DNA of 64,000 nt from Tritrichomonas musculus (Eukaryota; Parabasalia; Tritrichomonadida; Tritrichomonadidae), in the NCBI GenBank assembly GCA_039105265.1, contig JAPFFF010000032.1:1-64000 (forward strand), given 5' to 3'. Position numbers and translations under genes: made by a program. Position 1 is the first letter of the stretch. The number at the start of each line of letters is the position of its first letter. Below the pieces are notes generated by a model. It had not been told where the DNA came from. It ran no database searches and saw only the letters and a list, made by a program, of their open reading frames with translations. Positions 28,045-40,700 of this stretch are shown here, piece by piece.

Positions 28045-28506
28045 TCAAACTCCACCTTTCAATCTGAGGACTAAGTGTATCGTGGAGTCTTTTTGGATGG
28101 AATAGTCATCAAGTGTGTTTCCATCTTCTAATTGCTTGCCTGCAAAGATCAATCTTTGTTGATCAGCTGGAATTCCTTCTTTGTCGTAGATTTTTGCTTT
28201 GACATCTTCGATCTTGTCTGTTTTTTCAACGTCAACTGTCATGTGTTTTCCGCTTATTGTTTTGACGAAGATTTGCATACCACCTCTCAATCTGAGAATC
28301 AAGTTCAATGTGGAGTCTTTTTGGATGGAGTAGTCGTCAAGGGTGTTTCCATCTTCTAATTGTTTTCCAGCAAAAATTAATCTTTGTTCGTGTGTTGGAA
28401 TTCCTTCTTTGTCATGGATCTTTGCTTTGATGTCTTCGATTCTGTCTGTTTTTTCGCATTCAATGGCAACTGTTCTGCCAGATAAGTTTTTAACAAATAT
28501 TTGCAT
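28045..28506 (-). CDS. Di-ubiquitin copy 26
   Basis: Product identical to copy 2; 1110-bp block. Confidence 0.95.
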   Translation of the reverse strand: MQIFVKNLSGRTVAIECEKTDRIEDIKAKIHDKEGIPTHEQRLIFAGKQLEDGNTLDDYSIQKDSTLNLILRLRGGMQIFVKTISGKHMTVDVEKTDKIEDVKAKIYDKEGIPADQQRLIFAGKQLEDGNTLDDYSIQKDSTIHLVLRLKGGV

Positions 28507-29154
28507 TATTAAAAAATGATATGATGTTTCTCTCCTGTAATTCTTGTTTGTTTAATTTTCAATGGTGGCATTTAATTTTGTATTGCTCTGAAAAATTTTC
28601 AATACATATAAAATAAAAAAAATTTTTTAAAACTTTTTCAATATAATTTTTCTGTTTGTTGTTCTTAAAAAAATTTTTTATACTCAATTATATAAACTCT
28701 GAAAATTAAAATTTTACTCGACTTACTTATAAGCTAAAATTTTAAGCTAATAACTATCCATATCTGATGCTAATAGCAAATAACTAGTAAAGTGTTCTTT
28801 GCTTTTTGATATATTATTTTGTTTTAAAAAATATGCTCTCAATTTATTTCAAAAAGTTTTTCAGTGATTTTTTTTATTTTGAGGTGTCATAATGATTTCA
28901 AAAGTGCATGATCGTACACTTTGTTTTTTTTTTTTTTTTTTTACGATTTATTTCAATTCTTACTTATCACAAATATTACTTTATATAATAATAAATTTTT
29001 CCTTATGCTTTTTTTTTTTTTTTTTTTTCATGATAACAATTAAATTTTTTTTTTCTTTAATAATAATAATAATAATAATAAATTTACAAATAAATAAATA
29101 AATTAGTTAGAATTTTAAATTACATACATGGTTTATTTATGTCCTTGGTGTCTT

Positions 29155-29616
29155 TCAAACTCCACCTTTCAATCTGAGGACTAAGTGTATCGTGGAGTCT
29201 TTTTGGATGGAATAGTCATCAAGTGTGTTTCCATCTTCTAATTGCTTGCCTGCAAAGATCAATCTTTGTTGATCAGCTGGAATTCCTTCTTTGTCGTAGA
29301 TTTTTGCTTTGACATCTTCGATCTTGTCTGTTTTTTCAACGTCAACTGTCATGTGTTTTCCGCTTATTGTTTTGACGAAGATTTGCATACCACCTCTCAA
29401 TCTGAGAATCAAGTTCAATGTGGAGTCTTTTTGGATGGAGTAGTCGTCAAGGGTGTTTCCATCTTCTAATTGTTTTCCAGCAAAAATTAATCTTTGTTCG
29501 TGTGTTGGAATTCCTTCTTTGTCATGGATCTTTGCTTTGATGTCTTCGATTCTGTCTGTTTTTTCGCATTCAATGGCAACTGTTCTGCCAGATAAGTTTT
29601 TAACAAATATTTGCAT
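29155..29616 (-). CDS. Di-ubiquitin copy 27
   Basis: Product identical to copy 2; 1110-bp block. Confidence 0.95.
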   Translation of the reverse strand: MQIFVKNLSGRTVAIECEKTDRIEDIKAKIHDKEGIPTHEQRLIFAGKQLEDGNTLDDYSIQKDSTLNLILRLRGGMQIFVKTISGKHMTVDVEKTDKIEDVKAKIYDKEGIPADQQRLIFAGKQLEDGNTLDDYSIQKDSTIHLVLRLKGGV

Positions 29617-30264
29617 TATTAAAAAATGATATGATGTTTCTCTCCTGTAATTCTTGTTTGTTTAATTTTCAATGGTGGCATTTAATTTTGTATTGCTCTG
29701 AAAAATTTTCAATACATATAAAATAAAAAAAATTTTTTAAAACTTTTTCAATATAATTTTTCTGTTTGTTGTTCTTAAAAAAATTTTTTATACTCAATTA
29801 TATAAACTCTGAAAATTAAAATTTTACTCGACTTACTTATAAGCTAAAATTTTAAGCTAATAACTATCCATATCTGATGCTAATAGCAAATAACTAGTAA
29901 AGTGTTCTTTGCTTTTTGATATATTATTTTGTTTTAAAAAATATGCTCTCAATTTATTTCAAAAAGTTTTTCAGTGATTTTTTTTATTTTGAGGTGTCAT
30001 AATGATTTCAAAAGTGCATGATCGTACACTTTGTTTTTTTTTTTTTTTTTTTACGATTTATTTCAATTCTTACTTATCACAAATATTACTTTATATAATA
30101 ATAAATTTTTCCTTATGCTTTTTTTTTTTTTTTTTTTTCATGATAACAATTAAATTTTTTTTTTCTTTAATAATAATAATAATAATAATAAATTTACAAA
30201 TAAATAAATAAATTAGTTAGAATTTTAAATTACATACATGGTTTATTTATGTCCTTGGTGTCTT

Positions 30265-30726
30265 TCAAACTCCACCTTTCAATCTGAGGACTAAGTGTAT
30301 CGTGGAGTCTTTTTGGATGGAATAGTCATCAAGTGTGTTTCCATCTTCTAATTGCTTGCCTGCAAAGATCAATCTTTGTTGATCAGCTGGAATTCCTTCT
30401 TTGTCGTAGATTTTTGCTTTGACATCTTCGATCTTGTCTGTTTTTTCAACGTCAACTGTCATGTGTTTTCCGCTTATTGTTTTGACGAAGATTTGCATAC
30501 CACCTCTCAATCTGAGAATCAAGTTCAATGTGGAGTCTTTTTGGATGGAGTAGTCGTCAAGGGTGTTTCCATCTTCTAATTGTTTTCCAGCAAAAATTAA
30601 TCTTTGTTCGTGTGTTGGAATTCCTTCTTTGTCATGGATCTTTGCTTTGATGTCTTCGATTCTGTCTGTTTTTTCGCATTCAATGGCAACTGTTCTGCCA
30701 GATAAGTTTTTAACAAATATTTGCAT
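30265..30726 (-). CDS. Di-ubiquitin copy 28
   Basis: Product identical to copy 2; 1110-bp block. Confidence 0.95.
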   Translation of the reverse strand: MQIFVKNLSGRTVAIECEKTDRIEDIKAKIHDKEGIPTHEQRLIFAGKQLEDGNTLDDYSIQKDSTLNLILRLRGGMQIFVKTISGKHMTVDVEKTDKIEDVKAKIYDKEGIPADQQRLIFAGKQLEDGNTLDDYSIQKDSTIHLVLRLKGGV

Positions 30727-31374
30727 TATTAAAAAATGATATGATGTTTCTCTCCTGTAATTCTTGTTTGTTTAATTTTCAATGGTGGCATTTAATTTTG
30801 TATTGCTCTGAAAAATTTTCAATACATATAAAATAAAAAAAATTTTTTAAAACTTTTTCAATATAATTTTTCTGTTTGTTGTTCTTAAAAAAATTTTTTA
30901 TACTCAATTATATAAACTCTGAAAATTAAAATTTTACTCGACTTACTTATAAGCTAAAATTTTAAGCTAATAACTATCCATATCTGATGCTAATAGCAAA
31001 TAACTAGTAAAGTGTTCTTTGCTTTTTGATATATTATTTTGTTTTAAAAAATATGCTCTCAATTTATTTCAAAAAGTTTTTCAGTGATTTTTTTTATTTT
31101 GAGGTGTCATAATGATTTCAAAAGTGCATGATCGTACACTTTGTTTTTTTTTTTTTTTTTTTACGATTTATTTCAATTCTTACTTATCACAAATATTACT
31201 TTATATAATAATAAATTTTTCCTTATGCTTTTTTTTTTTTTTTTTTTTCATGATAACAATTAAATTTTTTTTTTCTTTAATAATAATAATAATAATAATA
31301 AATTTACAAATAAATAAATAAATTAGTTAGAATTTTAAATTACATACATGGTTTATTTATGTCCTTGGTGTCTT

Positions 31375-31836
31375 TCAAACTCCACCTTTCAATCTGAGGA
31401 CTAAGTGTATCGTGGAGTCTTTTTGGATGGAATAGTCATCAAGTGTGTTTCCATCTTCTAATTGCTTGCCTGCAAAGATCAATCTTTGTTGATCAGCTGG
31501 AATTCCTTCTTTGTCGTAGATTTTTGCTTTGACATCTTCGATCTTGTCTGTTTTTTCAACGTCAACTGTCATGTGTTTTCCGCTTATTGTTTTGACGAAG
31601 ATTTGCATACCACCTCTCAATCTGAGAATCAAGTTCAATGTGGAGTCTTTTTGGATGGAGTAGTCGTCAAGGGTGTTTCCATCTTCTAATTGTTTTCCAG
31701 CAAAAATTAATCTTTGTTCGTGTGTTGGAATTCCTTCTTTGTCATGGATCTTTGCTTTGATGTCTTCGATTCTGTCTGTTTTTTCGCATTCAATGGCAAC
31801 TGTTCTGCCAGATAAGTTTTTAACAAATATTTGCAT
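31375..31836 (-). CDS. Di-ubiquitin copy 29
   Basis: Product identical to copy 2; 1110-bp block. Confidence 0.95.
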   Translation of the reverse strand: MQIFVKNLSGRTVAIECEKTDRIEDIKAKIHDKEGIPTHEQRLIFAGKQLEDGNTLDDYSIQKDSTLNLILRLRGGMQIFVKTISGKHMTVDVEKTDKIEDVKAKIYDKEGIPADQQRLIFAGKQLEDGNTLDDYSIQKDSTIHLVLRLKGGV

Positions 31837-32484
31837 TATTAAAAAATGATATGATGTTTCTCTCCTGTAATTCTTGTTTGTTTAATTTTCAATGGTGGCA
31901 TTTAATTTTGTATTGCTCTGAAAAATTTTCAATACATATAAAATAAAAAAAATTTTTTAAAACTTTTTCAATATAATTTTTCTGTTTGTTGTTCTTAAAA
32001 AAATTTTTTATACTCAATTATATAAACTCTGAAAATTAAAATTTTACTCGACTTACTTATAAGCTAAAATTTTAAGCTAATAACTATCCATATCTGATGC
32101 TAATAGCAAATAACTAGTAAAGTGTTCTTTGCTTTTTGATATATTATTTTGTTTTAAAAAATATGCTCTCAATTTATTTCAAAAAGTTTTTCAGTGATTT
32201 TTTTTATTTTGAGGTGTCATAATGATTTCAAAAGTGCATGATCGTACACTTTGTTTTTTTTTTTTTTTTTTTACGATTTATTTCAATTCTTACTTATCAC
32301 AAATATTACTTTATATAATAATAAATTTTTCCTTATGCTTTTTTTTTTTTTTTTTTTTCATGATAACAATTAAATTTTTTTTTTCTTTAATAATAATAAT
32401 AATAATAATAAATTTACAAATAAATAAATAAATTAGTTAGAATTTTAAATTACATACATGGTTTATTTATGTCCTTGGTGTCTT

Positions 32485-32946
32485 TCAAACTCCACCTTTC
32501 AATCTGAGGACTAAGTGTATCGTGGAGTCTTTTTGGATGGAATAGTCATCAAGTGTGTTTCCATCTTCTAATTGCTTGCCTGCAAAGATCAATCTTTGTT
32601 GATCAGCTGGAATTCCTTCTTTGTCGTAGATTTTTGCTTTGACATCTTCGATCTTGTCTGTTTTTTCAACGTCAACTGTCATGTGTTTTCCGCTTATTGT
32701 TTTGACGAAGATTTGCATACCACCTCTCAATCTGAGAATCAAGTTCAATGTGGAGTCTTTTTGGATGGAGTAGTCGTCAAGGGTGTTTCCATCTTCTAAT
32801 TGTTTTCCAGCAAAAATTAATCTTTGTTCGTGTGTTGGAATTCCTTCTTTGTCATGGATCTTTGCTTTGATGTCTTCGATTCTGTCTGTTTTTTCGCATT
32901 CAATGGCAACTGTTCTGCCAGATAAGTTTTTAACAAATATTTGCAT
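32485..32946 (-). CDS. Di-ubiquitin copy 30
   Basis: Product identical to copy 2; last of the 1110-bp block. Confidence 0.95.
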   Translation of the reverse strand: MQIFVKNLSGRTVAIECEKTDRIEDIKAKIHDKEGIPTHEQRLIFAGKQLEDGNTLDDYSIQKDSTLNLILRLRGGMQIFVKTISGKHMTVDVEKTDKIEDVKAKIYDKEGIPADQQRLIFAGKQLEDGNTLDDYSIQKDSTIHLVLRLKGGV

Positions 32947-33495
32947 TATTAAAAAATGATATGATGTTTCTCTCCTGTAATTCTTGTTTGTTTAATTTTC
33001 AATGGTGGCATTTAATTTTGTATTGCTCTGAAAAATTTTCAATACATATAAAATAAAAAAAATTTTTTAAAACTTTTTCAATATAATTTTTCTGTTTGTT
33101 GTTCTTAAAAAAATTTTTTATACTCAATTATATAAACTCTGAAAATTAAAATTTTACTCGACTTACTTATAAGCTAAAATTTTAAGCTAATAACTATCCA
33201 TATCTGATGCTAATAGCAAATAACTAGTAAAGTGTTCTTTGCTTTTTGATATATTATTTTGTTTTAAAAAATATGCTCTCAATTTATTTCAAAAAGTTTT
33301 TCAGTGATTTTTTTTATTTTGAGGTGTCATAATGATTTCAAAAGTGCATGATCGTACACTTTGTTTTTTTTTTTTTTTTTTACGATTTATTTCAATTCTT
33401 ACTTATCACAAATATTACTTTATATAATAATAAATTTTTCCTTATGCTTTTTTTTTTTTTTTTTTTTCATGATAACAATTAAATTTTTTTTTTCT

Positions 33496-33528
<33 letters not shown>

Positions 33529-33599
33529 TTACAAATAAATAAATAAATTAGTTAGAATTTTAAATTACATACATGGTTTATTTATGTCCTTGGTGTCTT

Positions 33600-34061
33600 T
33601 CAAACTCCACCTTTCAATCTGAGGACTAAGTGTATCGTGGAGTCTTTTTGGATGGAATAGTCATCAAGTGTGTTTCCATCTTCTAATTGCTTGCCTGCAA
33701 AGATCAATCTTTGTTGATCAGCTGGAATTCCTTCTTTGTCGTAGATTTTTGCTTTGACATCTTCGATCTTGTCTGTTTTTTCAACGTCAACTGTCATGTG
33801 TTTTCCGCTTATTGTTTTGACGAAGATTTGCATACCACCTCTCAATCTGAGAATCAAGTTCAATGTGGAGTCTTTTTGGATGGAGTAGTCGTCAAGGGTG
33901 TTTCCATCTTCTAATTGTTTTCCAGCAAAAATTAATCTTTGTTCGTGTGTTGGAATTCCTTCTTTGTCATGGATCTTTGCTTTGATGTCTTCGATTCTGT
34001 CTGTTTTTTCGCATTCAATGGCAACTGTTCTGCCAGATAAGTTTTTAACAAATATTTGCAT
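33600..34061 (-). CDS. Di-ubiquitin copy 31 (first transcribed, array edge)
   Basis: Product identical to copy 2; 1115 bp from copy 30, with the longer AAT class. It keeps only about 50 bp of the common upstream sequence before unique DNA begins near 34112, so its promoter context beyond the initiator differs from that of every other copy. Confidence 0.95.
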   Translation of the reverse strand: MQIFVKNLSGRTVAIECEKTDRIEDIKAKIHDKEGIPTHEQRLIFAGKQLEDGNTLDDYSIQKDSTLNLILRLRGGMQIFVKTISGKHMTVDVEKTDKIEDVKAKIYDKEGIPADQQRLIFAGKQLEDGNTLDDYSIQKDSTIHLVLRLKGGV

Positions 34062-34065
34062 TATT

Positions 34066-34074
34066 AAAAAATGA
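34066..34074 (-). promoter_or_regulatory. Initiator-like element (Inr) of di-ubiquitin copy 31
   Basis: The minus strand reads TCATTTTTT, fitting the trichomonad Inr consensus TCAYTWW, with its A about 11 bp upstream of the ATG. Trichomonad mRNAs usually start at this A and have very short leaders. The same element sits at the same distance in front of every copy (for example 1739-1747). It lies inside the short upstream stretch shared by the edge copy. Confidence 0.6.
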
Positions 34075-34112
34075 TATGATGTTTCTCTCCTGTAATTCTT
34101 GTTTGTTTAATT

Positions 34113-34735
34113 TGATTTCTAACTTAAAACTTCATAAAATCCTAAATTCAAACACTTTATTTATCTTAAATTTTTACGATTTTATTTAATAATAAATTTT
34201 CATATAAAATTCAACAACATGAATACAACATTAAAAAAAAATAAAACTCCATTATATAATAGGTCAATAAAACAACGGTTAAGGTCAATAAAAACGGTTT
34301 TTAAGAGTGTCATATTGCACCATCAAATATCAAATGCACTTTTTTTTTTTTAATTTTCGCATTTTTCTTTTTGGAAATTAGACAAATATAAATTATAATA
34401 GCTAAACAAAATTTTGTCTATATATTTGATTTTTTATTTTTCCATATTGAAGATAAATGAAACATTTTAGTTAAAAATTGTATCTCTTTTACGTTTAAAA
34501 TCGATATCCAACCATCTTGATGTTTCAAATTAATTAAAATATATATTTTAAATATTATTTCATATACCTTATACCATCATTTATAATAATATAAATAAAT
34601 ATAAATAATAATTCATTATATTTTTGGTGAACGAATAAACAAAATATATCAAATATATCGAAAAAATTTATTAAAAAAAAAAAAACTCTAAAACAATGAA
34701 ATATCATAATAAAAATAAATAAATAAAATAAAATA
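34113..34735. other. AT-rich intergenic spacer between the array and TOR
   Basis: About 620 bp with no gene visible. It is upstream of copy 31 and downstream of the TOR gene. Near 34260-34305 a short direct repeat, AGGTCAATAAAA followed by ACGGTT, occurs twice; the CAACGG core of the first copy resembles a Myb-type site. No other structure was seen. Confidence 0.5.
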
Positions 34736-37700
34736 TTACCAAAATGGGCACCAACCGCTGTACATTTGGCTCATACTGTAAATGCTTGTAGCCTTATCAA
34801 TTAAAATTGTTGCCTGATCTTCAACTGACAAAGATTTTCCTTTTTCGATATCATTACCAGACAATTTCTGGCCAACTCTTTTTCTTATCTCAGTGCTTGA
34901 CGCGACATTCATCACCAATTCTTTCGGAATGATCATTTTTTCGGCCTGTATGCCAGAAGCAGAAGCCCATTGCATCAATTCAGCGTTTGGTTCCAATTCT
35001 TCAGGATCAATCAAAGGTTCGTGAACGAAAACAGCAAGAACGAGAATCAGCACTCTTGAATTTTCGCGCAATAAAGAAGACATCTCAATGAAACTTGATC
35101 TGAAAAGACCATCAGCGCCAGAAGCACCGAAAGCTTTCACCATCATTCTGGTCAATCTAAAAGGCACCACTTCAGGTAAGATTTTTCGATGCATTGCCTT
35201 TTCAAAGCAATCGCCAAAATCAATGTGAATAGTTTTGCCTGTTTTGTTATCAATGAGCAAATTAGAAGGATGACGATCGCCTAAACCGATGATATAACCG
35301 ACGATAGAATTGATAGCGGTTGAAATAGCAAAAGTACTTGTTCGTTTTAACCAAGCTTCAGCATTTGCCGCTTTCAACCAGAATGAATTTCCAATGTCTG
35401 TATCAGGAATATCATTGAAAATCCATTCAAGAATTTGCATTTTTTGAATCGACTTAAGATGATCATAATTCGATTCGCTGATTGCATTTGCTAGGTCGTA
35501 TTCAATCAATGGATTAATTCCATGAAGAATTCGATAGTCTTCAACAATTTGTCGAAGCGTTGCTGCTTCTGATACCCATTGAACAAGCCCATGACCAAGA
35601 CTCAATGGAATGACACAAATTGTTTGAATGAAGTTGGAGTAAAGACTACTTTTCTTCCTCAACAATGAATTGATTAATCTAAAGAACTGCATGATTCTTT
35701 CATCAAGACGAAGATCTTCATGTCCTTTAAGTAAATATTGATAGAAATTGCCATCTTCTCCTTTAACAATGACATCTTTAGGCTGCTGTTTTGTCATTAT
35801 GACTGAAAATTGGCCAACAAAATATTGAATTGGAATGATTGGATGATTTGGTTTATAAGTGCCAAAAACAGCAAATTTGAAATGCGTTCTTTCACATAAT
35901 TCAGGAGAAATAGCAGACATTCGAATAGTTGTTATTCCTTTAATTTTTTCAGTCAATTTGTCTTGCATTTTTTTACATAAAGAAGTGGCTTCTGAAATCC
36001 ATTTTTTGGAACTTTCTTCATTGTTGTTTCTGCCAGGTGAAGATACTGGTGATTGACAAGGAGAAGTTGAATCTGATTCAAGAATAGATTTCAACTTCTT
36101 TAAGTTCTCACCATATTCTTTCTGGAATTCAACATGCATTGGACATTTAGCACGTTCTTTCATTCCCATTTCAGTGATTGCTTCCAATGTTTTTCTCATC
36201 TTAGAAAACTGCTCGTGCTTGAAATGTTCAAAGGCATCAATGATTTGATTCAAAAGCATTTCAGGCCAAGTAATTGCTGCACGAAGCATACATTTTCTAA
36301 TAAGAATACCTTCGTCATAAACAACAGGATGTTTCATCTTAAATTCTTCAAGAATCGTGTTTGCTGCTCGACTTCTTCCTGAATTCTTAGACTTTGTTAA
36401 AACAATGATTGAAAAGAGAAGCTCATGAAAATGAACATCTAATAAATTCATGACAATGTTATGAACAAAATCAGCAACATCTTTTGTTGGATGACTTAAT
36501 TGAACAAGAAGTTGTGGTGATGCTTGCAGTAGAAGTTTTGGTGGTAATGATTCAATGCACATGTGTGCAGTTGAAATAAAAACGCTCGAAATATCAGCAT
36601 GTTCAAAGAACAAATTCAACAAAAGAACGATGTCTTGGAAGCTTGGTTGAAGTTGTGCACATCGAGCAAGTGAATTAATAGCATTTGTTACATATAAGAT
36701 TGCATTATCTTTATCTAATGGTGCTAAAGAAGCATTAACATCACTCCATTTTCGAAGTAAATCAACTTGAGTTGTGTTTGATGTTAATTCTTTGAAGATT
36801 TGAGCAGGAATGATTAATCCAGTTGTTGATTCAGAATGAGAACGACGAATTCTTTTTGATGTAATTTTATTTTTTTCTTTATTGCTGTCATTCTTAATTC
36901 CACTGTCAAGAATAGCTTTCAAATGATTGTATGCATCTTGATAACTTTCCAATGTTGTGTCTTCGCCTTCTAGAACCCAATTTGCATATATGTAATGTGT
37001 GTCAAGAAGCAATTGGCCTGAGAATGAATGAAGCAAAACAGAAATGTCTTCTAAGGCTTCTTTCTTGTTACCATTGTTCCATTCAACAACAACAGAGCAC
37101 AACTTTTGTAGATCAGTCGCTGTTTCAATGCTAAAATTAGGGAAAAGTGAATAAAAAGCATTCGTAAGAAGTTTTGTTCCTAACGTTGCTGATTTCATTG
37201 AAAAGAGCTTAATAATATTGTTGTCAATGTTTGCAAAATTAGATCGATTTCCAATGATTTCAAACCACAAATCAAAATCTCTTGGTGATGTTTTTAATCT
37301 TTCAGTCCAAACACCTTCAATTTCTTTACGATTAACATCCATTATCCATGATCTTAATTCATTAATTTCAACCAAATCTTGGCATTTAAGCATGATTTCT
37401 CTATGGATTTGTTGGTTATCTGCAAGAAAAGCAATTGGACTTGATGCAATTAATGTAAATCCTCTTTCAACTAATTGTCCTGCTTTATCGAATTGATTCT
37501 TATGAATCGCATTTAATGCAGCTAAACGAGTGCATGAAAGTGAATCTTCTGGTGCAATTTCGAGGATTTCATCAAGAATGTCCCATTTTCCAAGTCTCAT
37601 TGAAGCCTCAGCAAAGAATGAAGCAACTTTTACTTTGGATGAACGTTTTAACGTCTTAAAAGTATCATATAAGTACAATAATTCATCCCACGTCGCGAGT

Positions 37701-40700
37701 GCAGAGAAAGATTCACACATTCCAAAGAAAGAGTCGAAATTTTTAAATTTCTTGAAAACTTTTTGATAGATTGGATTAACAACATCCCACATTTTTAATT
37801 TTGCTAAAACTTCAACTTTATTTAAGTTTGAAGATTTCATTTGACTCTTTTTCCACATTCCAATTGCATCGTCCCAACTATTCAATCTTGCATAAAGATC
37901 GATGCATTGTTCAATTCGATTGATATTGTCAGGATTAACTTCAATATCTCTTGTAATTAAATGTAAAGCAAATGCAGCACCACCGTAACGAATAGAAGAT
38001 TTAACTAAATCATCAACAGAGATTTCAAGAGGATATTCAATTTTATCCATGAAAACAAGAAGTTTGATTATTTCATGATTAACAGTATCATAAGTATCAC
38101 TTGATACAAGAAGATCACGAAATGATTGAGTAATTTGTGCTTTGCCTAGATCACTCAATTGTTTCCAGCATGATAAAAATGCAATATTAAAAAGCTTCTC
38201 AGAAAGAGGTGAATATGAAGCAGCAAGAGTTGTACAAGCACGAATTTCTTCAGAAGGAGAATTGGAAACAACAGTCAGCATGAACGAATGAAGCCATTGT
38301 TCAAGATGTTGTTCACGACCAAGAGAAGGTGTCATTGCTTTAGATGTAATTGCATCTTCACTAAAAACTCGAGGTCCTTCATTTTCATCAGCCAAATCAA
38401 ATCCTTTATCTTTCTCTACTTGATTTAATAATGGTTTAAATGAAGTTCCATATTCGCCATTTTTAATCTTCTCAATAATTTGTTTAAGTTCAGCTGTTTC
38501 CAAGTTTTTATGTTTTATCTTTTGAATGATTGGATTTGCTCTTTTTAAGAATGTTGAACCTTGCGCCATTAAGAGAGTATATAAGAACTCAAATGCTGCT
38601 GCTCTTGTCTTTAATTCAGATGTAAATAGACCTACTGATGCAGCACGCATAAGTGGTCCTAAATAAGGGAACAAATCAACAGATTTCGACAATTTTGCTA
38701 GAACATTAAAAGCAGAAATACGAACTTTACTCAAAGTTTGTCCTGTTTCAATTGCTTCGCAAATTTGAGGAACAATTAAATAAAGTAAATCAGAAGCATA
38801 AACGCCAAGAATTGAAAAAGCATTTAAAACATCTTGACAAAGATGAGCATCCGTAGTTTTTGAGTTTTCAAAGATGCCAATGAGCAAACAAATCGTCTCT
38901 GATGCATAAGGTGCGAAACCATCTTTTAATGAATTCAGTAAGGCAACAATAACACTAACAAATCCTTTAGAAAGTTCTTGTGTAAATCTTGATTGAATGA
39001 ATTCCAAACTTTGTCTAGCAAAAGGAGAAATGTTATCGTTCATGTTGTTAATCAAAGTTGCAAATAATTTTAAATATTCCTTTAAATCATAATCAGAAGC
39101 ATTCATCATTACTTCCAAAAGACGTTCTACAAACATATCAAAGTATGAAAGCATTACTGTTGAAGTAAATGTGTTCTTTCTTTCTTTGAAAATATTAACA
39201 AGTGCTTGAACTGATTCCGGATAAAATTCTTTTAGAGATTCATCCTTAAATATTTCAAGGACAGAATTTGCAACGAAGCTTTTATAATATTGATCAATTG
39301 TTTCATCATTTAAAAGATTAGAATCATCGAGTTCTGATTCATAATCACGGCTTGGATGATAAAATTGTCTAGCAAGAGAATCATCAATGTTTGGTGGTGT
39401 TACACAAGTTAATAGTGTTGGTTTTTGATGAAGCTCAAGAACACCAATTGCACCAATAACTTTTAATAAAGCAAGACGTTCATTTAAAGAGTCTGTCTTT
39501 GCAAGAAGACTTGTTACGGAAGATAATATCAAAGGAGCCTTTGCACGATACAAAAGAGAACTTGAAGGAGCACTTAACAAAACAAAAAGAAGATTTAAAA
39601 CAGACAAAATAATGTTTCTATTACTTTCACATTCAATGCAACGTGATAAAAACATAATTAAGAATTCGGCATGTTTTGATACTTGATCAGGATCAATTGG
39701 TGCTAATAAAGCAACAGTATTTATGATTCCGATAAGAAAAGTATCATAAGCATGAACTTCTAAAAAGTTTTCAAATTTTTGATTTTGATTTGCTCTTTGC
39801 TTGAAAACATCTATTGCTATCTCCATTAATCCACAAGAATAAAGCTTGATTGTCTTCTTGGAAGCTTTAACTACAGCAGGAAGACATTTTGCACTCCTTG
39901 ATTTTGATCTTATACTTGGAACATTTCTAATAATGAAGAACGAATCAAGCAAGCAATTTCGTGTGATTGCAGTAACCATGACTGGATTGTAAGCAATCAA
40001 TTTCTCTAGAATTGCCAATGTTGCTTGTTTAACCGATGTTGCATCATCGTTGACAAAAACTTGAAAGAATTTCATGAAGCCTGGTGTTGCCATTGTTTTA
40101 TCTGTGTGATCATTGAGAACATTTAATGCAGCAACACGAACTTCAAGTGCATGATCATACAAAGCTATTTTGAACATTTCATTCACAATAGCTTCATGTG
40201 TGATGTTCTTGCATAATTTTCCAACATTGAAGTAAGCTGCTGGAATTGCACATCTTGTTTGTTTATTAGAACTTCGTTTCAATGGATTCAAAGCTTCAAG
40301 GATTTCGTTGTGATTAACAAGACATTCACATGGAATTTCAGCAATGATTTTAATAGCATTTAAAGGATTCGGTGATGATAGTTCATTTTTCAACCGATTT
40401 GAAAATGTCAGTTTTTGTGTGTCATTCAAATATTTGTCAGAAAACATGTTGCAAAAAGTGACAGTGAATTCTTTGAATTCTTGGCTCATTGGCGCTTTAA
40501 TAAGAGACATGATCATTTCTTCGGTTATAACTTCCATGGCTTCTGATCCGAAACTCAAGAAAATTTGTCTTAAAAGTGGGAATAATGAATCAGATTCATT
40601 CTTCGCAATTAACGATTCTGAGTAGTTTTTCAATTCATTTATTCGTGTCTTCATAAAATTCGGGACATTTCGTATCAAAATACAAAGTGAATCAACTGTT

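Larger units (their letters stand above)
1..34112 (-). repeat. Tandem array of 31 di-ubiquitin gene units of about 1.1 kb
   Basis: Thirty-one head-to-tail units, each holding one minus-strand di-ubiquitin gene of 462 bp and a spacer of about 650 bp. The array runs off the left edge. It ends on the right near 34112, where the common upstream sequence gives way to unique DNA only about 50 bp beyond the start codon of copy 31. Coding sequence appears identical between copies, apart from a 1-base frameshift in copy 1 and one missense change in copy 12. Spacers vary in two poly-T tracts and an AAT/TAA microsatellite, giving unit lengths of 1110, 1115, 1116, 1117 and 1119-1120 bp; one unit is 1005 bp through loss of a 110-bp stretch. 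Equal-length units are neighbours, so the array probably grew by local duplication or unequal exchange. The true copy number may be larger, or distorted by assembly. Confidence 0.97.

Noticed and set aside
1-34112. Array as a CRISPR or satellite repeat
   Set aside because: Units are 1.1-kb genes with open frames and synonymous-site identity; there are no short direct repeats with unique spacers, and the organism is eukaryotic.
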